Shown: piece after piece, positions 1 to 13,100 of the stretch
Position numbering within the stretch: the first letter of the stretch is position 1
Layout: every line of letters begins with the position of its first letter
Source of the DNA: Telmatactis stephensoni
Taxonomy: Eukaryota; Cnidaria; Anthozoa; Actiniaria; Isophelliidae
Assembly (NCBI GenBank): GCA_029948255.1
Contig: JALIZF010001867.1
Location: 124,001 to 188,000, forward strand
DNA length: 64,000 nt
Direction of reading: 5' to 3'
Notes under the pieces: generated by a model
Told to the model about the DNA's origin: nothing
The model's input: the letters and a program-made list of their open reading frames with translations, nothing else
Databases searched by the model: none
Translations under genes and position numbers: made by a program

Positions 1-1119
1 AAAATACTGCACCACTTGACTTTCATGAACAAAGAACTCTACATAAAGGGTGTAAATTTGGAGATGTTTTCTCTACTCAATTAGTGGGTTTAACGCCGGA
101 AACATTCTAGTATTTGAATGGTTTAGTTAGAGTAGGAGTCAGCTTGTCGCCTTTTTCTTGACTTTTTATTTCTCTGGGTTAACATGAAACAATTGAATTA
201 GGAAACTAAATTACAAAACTCATAAACCAAACAAATGAAAGCAATTTGTTAATTAGAACAAATATTCAACTAACGTTAGGACCTCTTAAAAGTAGATTGA
301 AAGGAATTTGCTCGGGAAGTCAGTAATTTGTTTATTAGACGGCAAGCTCTCCAGTCCACCAAAGTAGTCCCATCGATGGAAGGATTTTCATCGCATTACC
401 GCGATTATCCGTAAAATCTGCTGCCCATTTTATCTTTCTTATCTTATCCTGGGACTTTTAGTCTACTCGCTCAATAAATACGGTGGTTGTTTGATCTGGT
501 GTCTTATTCCGACCTTTTGTAGAGTGCAATGGGATATCGAGACAATTCGCGCATTTATTCATGACCGCAGGATTTTACTTATTAATCGAGTACTGGTCTG
601 AGTTTAGTCCTCTAAGCGCAGTGAAACCCTTTCCAAAAATCCTATCGTGACCTAGATTACCCAGTATGCAGCATTATCATACCGTGACATAGCCTGAGGG
701 AATTCGATCTTGGCTCTGGCCACAATAGAGGGACGTCTATACGGATATAGTTTCACAGAGGTACCTCAAGAAGGTCACTGACAACCGATAAACCACACAC
801 TATTTTTGAAACACAAGACCTTTACACAGGACGGTCGGAAAGAAATCCTCTGTTCGGGAATCTCCTGATTCGTCGGTATGTTCTCGTGAATGGAGTCTTT
901 TTTTGAGCCATTATGAAAACACTTGTCGACTAGTTTGCTAAGTTGGAAACTCTGTGTCATTATTTTGTGTTTATCGACTTCAATGATGCTCTAACCTACT
1001 CGATTACATAGCGACGTGAGTATCTGTTGATTCCCGGGTTATAGTTAAAGACCAACGAAAGAAATCGACGTAATTGCTTGTAAAGCTCACGGAATATTTT
1101 TGCTTCTTTCTTTCTTCAG
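1..1119. other. 5' flank of KIF26, no gene seen
   Basis: No open frame here looks like a conserved protein and no RNA gene is recognised. The first KIF26 coding exon is preceded directly by a pyrimidine-rich tract ending in AG at 1118-1119. A non-coding upstream exon and the promoter may therefore lie in this stretch or further left, but neither can be placed. Confidence 0.5.
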
Positions 1120-4100
1120 ATGGCTGAGATGCGAGCGTCGCCGGGAAGCCAACAAGAGCAGGTCTCTTGGGTGCCCCCTCGCGCACAAAGCATCCAAGCT
1201 GGAGTTTGGTGTGAGAAATGTAACAATCGACTGGTGGAATTAAAGCGACAAGTTCTTCGGTTGATTTTACCAGAAATTCAGAGTTTTTTCCATAGCGGGA
1301 CCACACCAAACGCGGTGAGTACAACATGTCATGATTTTTGGCAAGAATCCGCTTACTCGAGTAGATACATCTGCTGTATAATAAATCTCATTAGAATCTC
1401 ATGATATCTTCAAAAACCGGTAGCATTCCTTTTTGGAAAAAAATCTTTTTCTTATTTTTTGGTCTTCATTAAATAATTATTTTGTACAATATTTAGAATC
1501 GATTGGAACCAACTAAGTAGAGAAGTGCGTTTAATCTGTTTTATCAATATTTCAGTAAATAGGTTGTGTATTTTTATGGGCCATTTTATAATGTGTCTTA
1601 CAAATTAAAGTTGACACTTATCCGTGACAAAGTTTACAAATAATGAAAGAGGTCTTGTAGCGTACTCTGTAGGGATTCTGTACAATTGCTCTTGTTCCTT
1701 TATGGAATCTGACGAATTTACCGCGGTTCATTTTACCTGGGAGAAGAAATTTTGTTGATCAAAGCGATAATTGTTTAGAAAGGCAAGAGCGGGGTGTTTG
1801 TAAACAAGACGGAATTCCGTCTCCTCTCCAAAAAGTCGGAACTGTTTGGAAGAACGATGATGGGAAAACGTGTTGTTGACGTAAACTGTAAAGAGGCTGA
1901 ATAGCTTGCCGTTCTTTGATATTTAAGAATGTTGGACTCTTAAATCACAAATCAGCGACCACAAACTATTGACGATGACGCTAATATGTTTTCTTTAGGC
2001 TGATAATGAAAGGCCATGAACTTTTCCAGCGCGCCATTTCACGCGTGAAATCCATACTCAATGAAAAGAAAGATAGATCATCGATAGCGCGTTGAAAGGA
2101 GCCAATTTTGAAGCAATATCGCGTCTCTGTTTGTTACTTTTTGTTAACATTTCGATTTTTTAAAGGAATTCTTTGACCTTTGCATTCCTTACCCAGAGGG
2201 GATTCACTAAAAAGTCGCCATGGTAATGAAGCACATTTTAGATTATTTTTTCTCGGCATACGCTTATCAAATTGATGTTTTTCGTATGATAAGAACGCCC
2301 TCCGCGGCACGTGCAGCACTCACAGAAGTAATTATCAAAAATTAGAATTATCTTCAAAACCTAAAAACAGCATTGGAAAGTCATGAGGCTGACTTCCGAC
2401 GGCTAAATACGCTTGCTAACTTGGTAGCATTCCAAATACCTCACAGTTTTTAATAAGCAAAAAAAAAAACATCTTATGATTTGTAGGTTAAAGGTGAGCA
2501 TTGGGGTCTAGTAGCACGTCATCCGTTACCTAGGAGATACTATAAAAAATTCGTTGTATTCCAAAGGACCTACGAAATGACATTAGCATAAATTACCTTT
2601 CCTTCCCTCGTCGTCTTGATAATTATCGAGAAGAAAAGAGAATGCAGTCTGTATTTGGTGAATTTTCTATGCAAATATTCCCCCGGCGCCATCTTACCTG
2701 AGAGACACTCCACAGGCGGAATAAGTCACTCTCGCGAGCATTTAGACTAGAATGATACTAACTTTATGTGAGAACTTGCTCATATCATATGGTAAATCTT
2801 TTAGAAGAGTGCAAAAGCGAATACTGAGCCGCGTTTATCTTTGTTCTTTTTCCAGAGTTTTATCTTATTGTACTCTTTCCCAAATTTCCATATCGTACTT
2901 TGACACAACAAAGACAAAACAAAGTCATCTTATCTTTTCCAGAGTTTTATCTTATTGTGCTCTTTTCCAAATTTCCATATCGTACTTTGACACAACAAAG
3001 TCATTTTGTTTTCGTATCACGAACGGAAAAAGAGGCGTTTTTGCGTTCAGGAAAAAGCGCGTACTATCCCAGAGATAATGATCCTGCTAATATGATCAAT
3101 GCCAAGTGTATTTTACAAGGAAAGAGCGTCATTACCGCAGTCTAAACGCAACCATTTTTTCATGTCTCCATTGATGAGTATCTGAGACCGATTTTTCTAT
3201 GGATGGCTTTGGGCGATTTGTCTTATGATCAAAAGATTCTAATCAATCTTGTTGGTTTAATACAACTGTTGGTTTAATACAACAGAGGAAAAGTATCGCT
3301 TTGAGAAGAATATCTTTTGAGGATTAGAAAAAGTATCAAATGTACTTCTAGAGTTTGAAAATACTCTATAAGTGGATCGCGTGTTTTGTAGAGTATAGAA
3401 TAGTGATTGTCACTTATAACTGTGTCCATCTTATGGGGTTGATTAACCTACCATTAGGTGGTATTGACCGTCAATATCGATTAGACAAAGCAAGTGACCT
3501 CACCTTTGTTCAACGGTGGGACAATCCTTTCTTTTATTGCAGGTTTTTAATTTTGCCTAAGGCATGACAAGTTTTTCTAGCCTGATTGTAAAGCAGATGA
3601 CAACCAAGACCATTAAACCCTGTTTGCATATTTTTAAGGCGATGATTTAACCGGCTTTCGGCAGCTTAAAAAAATCCTGAGACTTGATTTGTAATGCGCT
3701 TTGCACGGAATGGTTTCCCATCGCCGCGGAACTTCGGTATATGACGCAAAACCGTCTGCTAAATAAAAACCGATAACTAAAAAGGTTAAAAGCTAGTGAC
3801 GAATGTTATCACTTTCAAAGTTTTTCGTTGTCGGAAAGAATCAGTTGTTACGATGGATTTTTAACGACCTTGACCCCTTTTGATTATATGCAGATCGGTT
3901 TAAGTTTGGGATGCTCGCGGTATTTGCCAAATTGACCGTTCGCACTTTTATTCCTGCAAATATTGTCTTCTTTACTGAAATCTTTCTTTCTTCTCTCCTT
4001 CTGTTTCGGACCCTGACTTCTAAGTAAGATGGAGACGGGCAATTTAGTGAAATTTAGTGACAAGATGGAAACGGGCAATTATAAAGGACAGAGTATCCAG

Positions 4101-7100
4101 CCTGATAAGTGGAAGGTCATGGGTTCATTTTTTTTTTTTTTTTTTTGCTGGACGTTCAGAGTTCTGTTCCGAAAAAGACCTTATCATTAATTCTATAGCC
4201 TTTTGAAACCATTCACTCTTATTCTTTTATCAGGGGTCTCTGTCTTCACGTATTTTCAGCCAAATTCGTCTTCCCGACAGTCACCTCAAATCATGGCAAG
4301 CAGACCAATGCCAAGTGTGCTCCACGCATTTAAACCAGCTAAAATGGGAAGCCGTCTCCATGGTGCACACCCTAGAAGAATCCCAATTCCTAGCTTATTA
4401 CAACATTCCAGGTTATGTGGTGGGACCTAATGCTGAGCAGGTACTGCGTAAACTAGAGAGACAACGCCCTCCACCAGTTACTGTTGCCGCTGATCCAAGG
4501 CGATCGTGGGCTCGTGTGTGCTCGTCCGGAAGACTCGTCCGCGCCGCCGTCATTTTTTCACAGGTAATGATGATATATAGTATAAGTTTTATCAAATATG
4601 GGTCAGTTGAAAACGATTAATCAAACAGCCTTGTCGAATCGATTCAATGTAAAGGACGGAGCCGGTTTCCTTTCGTGTACTGAACCTTGTGATAACCAGT
4701 ACCGTGAGCGAAAACTTCAAATAATATAAACGTTTACAGCAACTAGTTGTATATATTCATTACAAAAACAATTCTTCATAACTTTTGAGCAGATGGACGG
4801 GACACTGGCTGTGCTTCGTTTTCTGTCGAATAATTACCCTCTCAAGTGTATATCAATTTAACAATCAAAATATTTTTTCAATTATGGATAGGTATTGCGG
4901 TAAAGTTTGTGTTAATAATTGTTTTAACCACAAGTACTTCAATAAATAAAGTAATGTAAGTTTTCAGTTCAATTTGCCTTGAGGGCATTTTGAGTTTTTC
5001 TGAGATTTTAGCCTTGTCGTAAGTTCTCTGGCAGAACTAAAAGAAAAGAAAAGAAAAGATGAGAAAAGAAAAGAAAAGAAAAGATAAGATAAGATAAGAT
5101 AAGATAAGATAAGATAAGATAAGATAAGATAAGATAAGATAAGATAAGATAAGATAAGATAAGATAAGATAAGATAAGATAAGATAAGATAAGATAAGAT
5201 AAGAAAGGAAAAGAAAAGATAAAAAGGAAGAAATGCTTCCTGTGCTCAGTTCTTGTTTGCATCTATAGTTGACGTTGGCTTCATTGTATAATCTTATAAA
5301 TGAACTCGTTTCCCAACATTAATCAAGCTAAAGCTAAAACTATCAAAGACGCCTAATTTAGAGGCACTTTTAAGTATTGAATATTTCATGTAGTTTTTTA
5401 TAATGACCAATATGAAAACTGAAGTATCATTGACTCATACAATATACTGTCAAGACGCTAAATCATATATACATAATAGTCATACAGTCATTATGCGCGT
5501 AGAAAAAATGATCAAAAATCGCAGAGGGAGATCACTGGTAAATTCACAACTGATACGAACACCTGGTCTGTTGATTTTCTTGAACTGATTAATGTCAAAA
5601 GCGATCGTTAGCAGCATGATGCCTAATATATTCAGATCTGAACAACGCAGCGTGCTATGTTATTCAAATACACCTTTTGATAAAATTATTGTTTGAAGGT
5701 TTGCACTCGTTGATATTTACGAGTGCTTTTTTAAGAGAGGCGTAGGCGTGTATATTGTTTTATTGATAAACTTTGGTTTATTAACGTAGTATTTGGACGT
5801 TATTGTTTGGGTGCATGTGACGTCATGGCAGCCATCTTGGATGAACTTCAACAAAAGATTTCTCATTGGTGTATTGTTCATTCATCCAATATGGCTACCG
5901 GTTCATTGTCTTTTGATTCCCTAAGGAATGGATAAAAACAATATCGTCATACTTGATACAATTACTTATGGATTTACTACAATCTACGTGTACTGCCTGA
6001 CTAGTGTTTTAGAGAAACGAATTGGAGTTTTGTAAGCTATCATTGGAAAGAACGATAAAGAAGTGCATTCATATTTTAACAAAAAATTAATCTTTCTCAT
6101 TGTATCAATGATGTGTTGTAAATGTTTGTAAAAATCCTCGACTATTATACAATGAATCGGCAGTGATGAGTTTGGGCTTCATTTTTTCTGCAGTTTTTAT
6201 AAAACTACTTTTAGTACGTTAATTTTTATTCACAAAAACAAACAGCTTGTCTTTAGTGAAATTACAAAATTTATTCAGGTAGCTACAGTTGCTTTCGTAG
6301 TTTTGTACTTTACGTGTAAATGAGTTCTCTCGGTTGATTGGTCAATGGTCACGTGACTAACAGATGTTTTAAATTATCATTGATTGGTCGGTTCTTGTTA
6401 AAATTAGCTGTTGATTGACATGAATCGGCTCGTTATGACTGACACCTAACGTTGATTGGTCGATTGTTATGATTGATAGCTGTTGTTAGCAGTTGATTGG
6501 TTTATTAACACGGTTGACACCTGTTGATGCTTGCTGAATGGTCAATTATTTGCGCCGTCGCTTCTGTCAGAACAAATGAAGAGTAAAGCAATGTCTGACT
6601 AAATAATGATTCACGGTAAAACCTGTTTGTCATCGAGGATTTTCCACTCAGAATTAGTGAAACATCAAACAAATCCTTGCTTAATAAGCATTGATATCAA
6701 AGTAATTTTGTAAGCTTTAATTTGAAGATTTGGCATCCCAGGACCTAACTCAGATAAATAATTCACCACCGTCTCATTGACTAGTTTCAATTAAAGCTGT
6801 TGATGAAGTACAATAACCTATCAGTTGAAAAAGCAACATTAGGAGGTAAAAATGCTTTTAGTGTTCAATATTTACTCCGGGTACATTTTTGAGAACATAT
6901 TTCGTCTAAATACATATACTAAGTTTAGCCATTGATTAGTTCTACATTGCGCCACAATCAATGGAAAAGATGTTTGTTTTGTGATTTTGTGTGTAATTTA
7001 GGCTTGCTGTTAATTGCTTCGACCGATAAAACCCGCTTGAATTCAAGATTGACGTTGGATGTTTCCACTTCCTTCCATCAGCGTCCTCCTGCAATCGTCC

Positions 7101-10100
7101 AGTAATAGTTCAAAGACATCAAGAATGGTCAATTCATTTGAATAAATTGGAAAGTAGTCAAAGAGATTTCTCTTTCATACTGAGTTTGGACCGTTTTAAA
7201 CGTGTTTTTGAAACTGAGAAATTCTTACTTTTGGTGTAAATGTACCGCTGTGAATCACTATAAATTTGTACGTCTATAATCTACTTAAAATTAATTCCCC
7301 GGAGATCATACGGAGAGATATATATTCCAAATCCGCTATCGCATCACATCTAAGCTATACCGCGTTTTTATGAGTTTTGAATTATTTCCTCTTGAAAATG
7401 TGAAGGAGTCTAAGTGTCTAAGAGTTTGAGCGTAAATTTTTAAAAAGAATATTGTTATTTTGTGACCACGCCGTCCGAGTTTGACACTTATGTGTGAAAA
7501 TTGAACTAAAAACGCAAAAACTGGGCAAGCTGTCCGCATGTTGATGAGTTTTGAATTTCTAGGGGGAGGGGTAAGGTGACAGTGACAAAACAGTGACAGT
7601 GACAAAACCTAAAATCAACTCGACATTAGAATTCGAGGAAAAAAGTATTGATGAAAACTTAAGAGTTCACTTTTGATTTCTTTACAAAATGTTGAAATCA
7701 GTTTTTCAATTAATTTTTTTATCGTTTAATGATATCATTGAAGAGGACGAAAAAACTCATTATGCGCCGACCGACCCCTCCCCCAAGAGAATATTTGTAC
7801 ATAAAAACAGGCGTTTGGTACTTCCTGTTCATTGTCAATTAATAGAGCGACTGGAACGACTTTGTTTGTTAAAAACTATTGATCGTCGTACTGTGAGTTG
7901 TAGACAGTCAGTCTGTTAGTGGGATTAGCACACGCGGTGTTCTCATCAAAAATGGACGATCATAGCATTTGGAGTAACCCAGGAGAATTGGATTCATGAT
8001 CTAGAAATTCAAGGTTCTTCGATCTGGTATGGTTGTTTGAATTCATCTCAAACTCAAGTGGTTTTAAACTGAGTTTATTATTGCTTTGCTTCTTCTGTTT
8101 TGTTATTCAACAGCTCCAAAGCATTTTATTGGCATCCTGAACTATTTCTTGAATATTATCGGTACGCCTTTAGTATTTTATATACTGAACTTTATCTTTT
8201 TAAAGTAATACTGCTTTCAGTTTATTTGTCTTATCTAAAACCTTATTGAGCATCACTTAGCTTTATAGATTTATACAACTTAGTGGTGCAATTTTTTATA
8301 AATTACTCGGAGTGTTTTCGTGGAATACCATTACGCTACGGTTATGTTCACAGTTTATTTGATATAGTCTGATCAGAATGCTTTTAAAAAAGAAGCATGT
8401 CATCATACAACTTCACAAAATTACAAGCAGAATAAGTTTAAAACCTTTAGTAGATAGATTTTTATTCAAAAAATGTGCTCCATCTAAGTCAACAGACTAA
8501 CAGTTTTTCACTTTGAATACCAGAGAGTATAAAGTGAAAAACTTTTATCTTCGTACTCTAATCTGCGGCTATTCAGATATTTAGAAAACAAAAGAGTCCG
8601 AGGAGTTGTCATTACTGTTTCAACGTCTGCATAACTTAGACTACTTTTATCCTGAAACGGCAGTATTGATCTTTATTTAAATGAACATCAAGAATTACTG
8701 TCAAGAGTTTCAGAATATCTCCTTTCTGTAAGTTCGTGTTTTTCAAAAATTCGGTACATTATCCACGGAATGATAACAATCGCCTCAGGGTAATGTTGTA
8801 CGATTTATTAAAACCTGTAGAAACTCCACACAAATTGAAGATTTGAATGTTTGACAAGTCCATAGGTCGAGTTTCTCACTTATGAGTGTTTTAGACACTT
8901 GTATGGCAAATCAGAAACAGCGCGACAGAAATTCCCGCTCTATTAAGTACATAGAGAATCCAACTCCATTCGCCAACAGGAAATAGAGGACATTTTGGGG
9001 AGCTCATCAAAAAGGCCGATTTCACTTGAAAATCAACTAAAACCCACAAGATTGAGTTACGAAGGATGTGTTAGTTTTGATGCTTATTCATGAGACTTTC
9101 GAGCGGCCTTAAGGAGTAATCGAAGCTAAAGCAGATGTCTGGGATTGAGATAATATAGTTGAATTGGAATTTTAGTCTGTATTCTTGTAGGAAAACTTGT
9201 CAATTTCTCATTTCAAACCCAGCCTATTTTACCACTCCCGCTGTTTTCAAAATAAAAACATGTTGCATTTGGGTCGTTAGAGGTGTTTATAGCGATGATC
9301 TTGTCGCCTGGTATTTACTTCCAAGGACATAAAACACCACTTACTGAGTATGTTATCGTAATCCAAGCGAAGTTGATGATTTATTTTATTGAACACAGAA
9401 AGTCGTTTTTAAGCACTTTGGACTCAGTTTAATGTACTGTGATGTGCCATTGTCTAGTTGGAGGAAGGTTTTGTTCTTTTTATACACTTTTCTCGTATAG
9501 GAAGAATTTTTTGCCTTAACTTCCTATTTGCCAAAGGCTATATACGCAAACTAAAACTTTTCGCGATCAAAGGTAACAAATTTTACTATGGATTTTTTTA
9601 CTAAGAAAAAAAGCGCGAAAATCAACCTCAGCAAAGCTGGAAACGTTCTTATAGTAGAAGTACCGTTTTTGACCCCCCTCCCCTCCAAAAAAGGACAGCT
9701 AAGTCTTTTACTTTTCGTTAATTAATTTAGCCACAATGTTCTTGTGATGTTTCCATTACGTTTACCAAGGACGATTATTTTTGAGTAATGCGGTTAACAG
9801 TCATTCACTTTTCGAGATGGCTGTCTTAATCACTTGATAGAATTAAGAAAAAGTGAATTTGTGTCAAAACCGCACCTAAAAGAAGGGTCAAATTCATGTT
9901 TTGGGGGTTGTGTCAACTGAAAATTAGTTTGCCCTTCCCTCAACTCATAATTTTTAGTATCAAATAGGTCGTTATAAAGAGGTCAGCCGGAGTCTGGTTG
10001 TTCGAAAGACGATTAGCGCTAACTTAGGATTAAATCTAAAGAAAACCATTGACTTTAACTTAGGATTAGCGTTAATCACCCACTCTTCGAACAATCGGGG

Positions 10101-13100
10101 CCAGGTCTATTATCTAATCAAAAGAGACTGTGATATTGATTTAATGATGAAAAATGACAGAGTACGACGTTTCGGTTTCATTCTGAAACCATCATTAGGT
10201 AAAGATAATTATGCGCATACAAATAAATACCAAAGAAAAATGCAAAACGCAAAAAGCCATTAGTTGTGGACACCTGGAGAAGTCCATCATAGAAAGAGAT
10301 ATCAGTAGTACAGAAGTATTCCGCTTTATTCTTCGGGTTCGATGAAGCCGGCGATACACGCTGCAATTTTTTCTCGCGCTTGCAATGCAATTTTAGGGAT
10401 TTTGTTGCGAGAGCGAAATTGCCAAGTGTATCATGTCTGGCAACATCGGCGGCAACGATGTCTCGCAACAAAAAATTTGATGCAGAAAGTGAAAAGTTTG
10501 AACTTTTCTCTGCAACGTATTGCACGCTCGTACTGAATGTTGCAGAGTGATGATAGACGCTGCAATGTTTCTCTGCAACCGAAAATCTAAAATTGCATTG
10601 CCAGCGCGAGAAAAATTGTAGCGTGTATCGCCGGCTTTAGGTTCGTTTTAAACTTGAGCAAAATGTACTTTTCTTTAGAGCTGCCCAGAAACTAAACCTT
10701 TCGTCCAAGAAGAAATGCAAAAGAAGTAAAGAGAATCCCCAAGTCCAGCAGGATGTCCCCCAAGTTCGACCAGTTAAACCTAAAGACCCTTCACCTTATC
10801 CCTTCCCGACAAAGTTTAAAGAGGTGTTACGGTGTTCTAGTCCTACGGTACCCGCAGCGCTACAAAAGGCCAGTCCAAAGCGAACTGACGGAAAGGTAAG
10901 ACTTACCGTAAAACTGATTTTGTGGTTAATTCGTTGAGGGTAGGAGTGAGGGTCTTTAATCATTTGAATTGATCACGAATGAAACGTCAATGCGATGCGA
11001 TCACATATAATGAACTCATTAAAAACAAAGCTCCTAGGACTCTTGTTTGTGATAAACAGCAAAATAGTTTAGTTCAACTTACGTTACGTTGCATGCTCCG
11101 TTACGTTTAGGTTAAGGTGATGTTACGAATATGCCCGAGTTTTATCGGAGAATCAGCGTCCGTCATGAAAGTCGATACGAAGCGCAAGCAAGTCACCCTG
11201 TACGACCCCAGCACCGCTACCCATGTGTCTACAGCCAAACGAAAAATGGGCGTAGCCGCCCCCAAGATTTTCGCCTTCGATGCTATTTACGAGCCTGATG
11301 CTAAGCAGAGTGATGTGTGTTCCTGGTACTTTGGTTGATATTCTACAAACCGTTGTTGGTGGTTCTGATGCTTGTGTGTTTACGTATGGTCATGCTGGTC
11401 TAGGTGAGTGAGCTATTAAAAATCTAGCGTTTACGTCCTGTATCAACGAGAATGTACGTAAGTCAACTTGCGTGTATACGTACTTCAGGTCTAATTGTTC
11501 AAAACAAACAATTTTCTTCGAGTTGGAAGTATATCCGTCGAAGTCAGTTATCGCACGTCAAAGCAAAGCGACATAATTCGACATTTGTATTAACACGCGT
11601 AGACTTTGAACGCCTTGGGTTCTCTATCATCAAGGAAGCTTGGTTTCAACAGAGATTCCGTATTTGCTGTGTATTCCATTAAATGAAGTTTAATGTCAGG
11701 TGTTATTTGCCATATCTCATTTCACAGGTAAAACCTACACAATGATTGGTCGAGATGAAAGTGATCAGACAATAGGTATCCTACCATCAGCTTTATCGTG
11801 GCTTTTTCGTCTCATTAGCGAGCAGAAACAAAGGTACATTGGCTATAATAGTTCAAAATCTATTCTTTTATAAAAGAACTATTCAAAATCTAATCGTTTT
11901 TATTATGCCTTCATAGAACGGGTACTAAATTCTCTGTTCGAGTGTCTGCCTGTGGAAATTGTCGGGAGATCAGAGAACTGGAGAGACTTACTGGCTTCTG
12001 CCACCACAGGTAACCCAAGCAATAAATTAGAGATAAAGACTAATAAACCTGAATATTTCAAAGTGAATATTACTATTTCAGGTAATGGAAACGGAAGTGA
12101 TGAGACACCAAGTCCGAGTGAATTTCTTAGAGATGACAGAAGCGAGGGCGTCCAGGTACGATTTACTTTCTCTGTCAACTTGTCCAGAACGCATGATGCG
12201 TTAATTATGGAGTATTAATTAGCCTCCTCCGTAAGCGTCTCTTTATCTAAGAATTTGAATTTTTATATATCTTGGGTTTCCAGTGTTTTTGATATAGAGG
12301 GACTAGGCACTAGTTTGGTAAAAGGAGGGTTCTTCCCTTCCTCTCTCCTTAGTCCCCCTCTTCTCGAACAAGAATCCCACAGAAATCCCAAAGAGAGAGA
12401 AAATAGAGATGCCTGCGGAGAAGGTCCAAGTGTTAATAAGGTTTTACTTGTTTTTCTCAGCTAATGAATCCATCGGAGTTACGTGCTTCATCTGCAGAAA
12501 AAGCAGCCTTTTATTTGGACGCCGCACTGGCTGCTCGAACAAGATCTTCGTCTGACAAATCACCCGGTAATGTTGTAATTTAATCCGGTGTAGTCTGTTG
12601 TTGTTCTTTCCTCTCTTTACTTGTCCTTTTCTTATTGCTGTTTGTCTTCCTCAAAACACAATTTGCCTTGAGGTCTCAAACGCGAGTACTTAAGTGACAG
12701 AAATAAAACGTGGTTATTTATAGTAATATTGTGTGGGTTTGTTAACTTACAGACAGCCTTGAAAGAGACGAAACAAGGAATTCGCACATGTTCTTCACAG
12801 TCCATATTTACCAAGTAGAAAAACATTCCAAAAATAGCAAAGGTGAGTCAAGGTGCACGTTTTAATACTCTGTGTAGTCCACAGGGAACCCATTAGGTGG
12901 GCCCCCTGTGTAGTCCAGCTGTTAAATTTGAGCTACTTATGTAACTGAAGCTAGCTAGTAGATAGGCATGTAATGGCCTCCCTGTAGTGAATTTGAACTT
13001 CAAAGTATACTCGGATTTCTTAGCAGCGGACATCCTGGTAAGGTAGTTAAATTTCTAAGGCGGACACCTCTGTCTGGTTTTCGACAAATTGAACTGCCCA

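Larger units (their letters stand above)
4564..10678 (+). other. Long KIF26 intron 2 with repeats
   Basis: About 6.1 kb between the second and third recognised exons. It contains an AAGAT microsatellite, a GATTGGT-rich array at 6330-6545, a CCAACATGGCNGCC foldback at 5817-5900, a TTGTTCGAAAGAC palindrome at 9990-10100 and a foldback at 10345-10637. The flanking exon phases do not match, so an unrecognised small exon could lie here. Confidence 0.55.

Noticed and set aside
5008..5262. Minus-strand frame of repeated LILSY
   Set aside because: Pure translation of the AAGAT microsatellite.
10341..10578. Overlapping short frames on both strands
   Set aside because: They lie in the arms of the 10345-10637 foldback and mirror each other.
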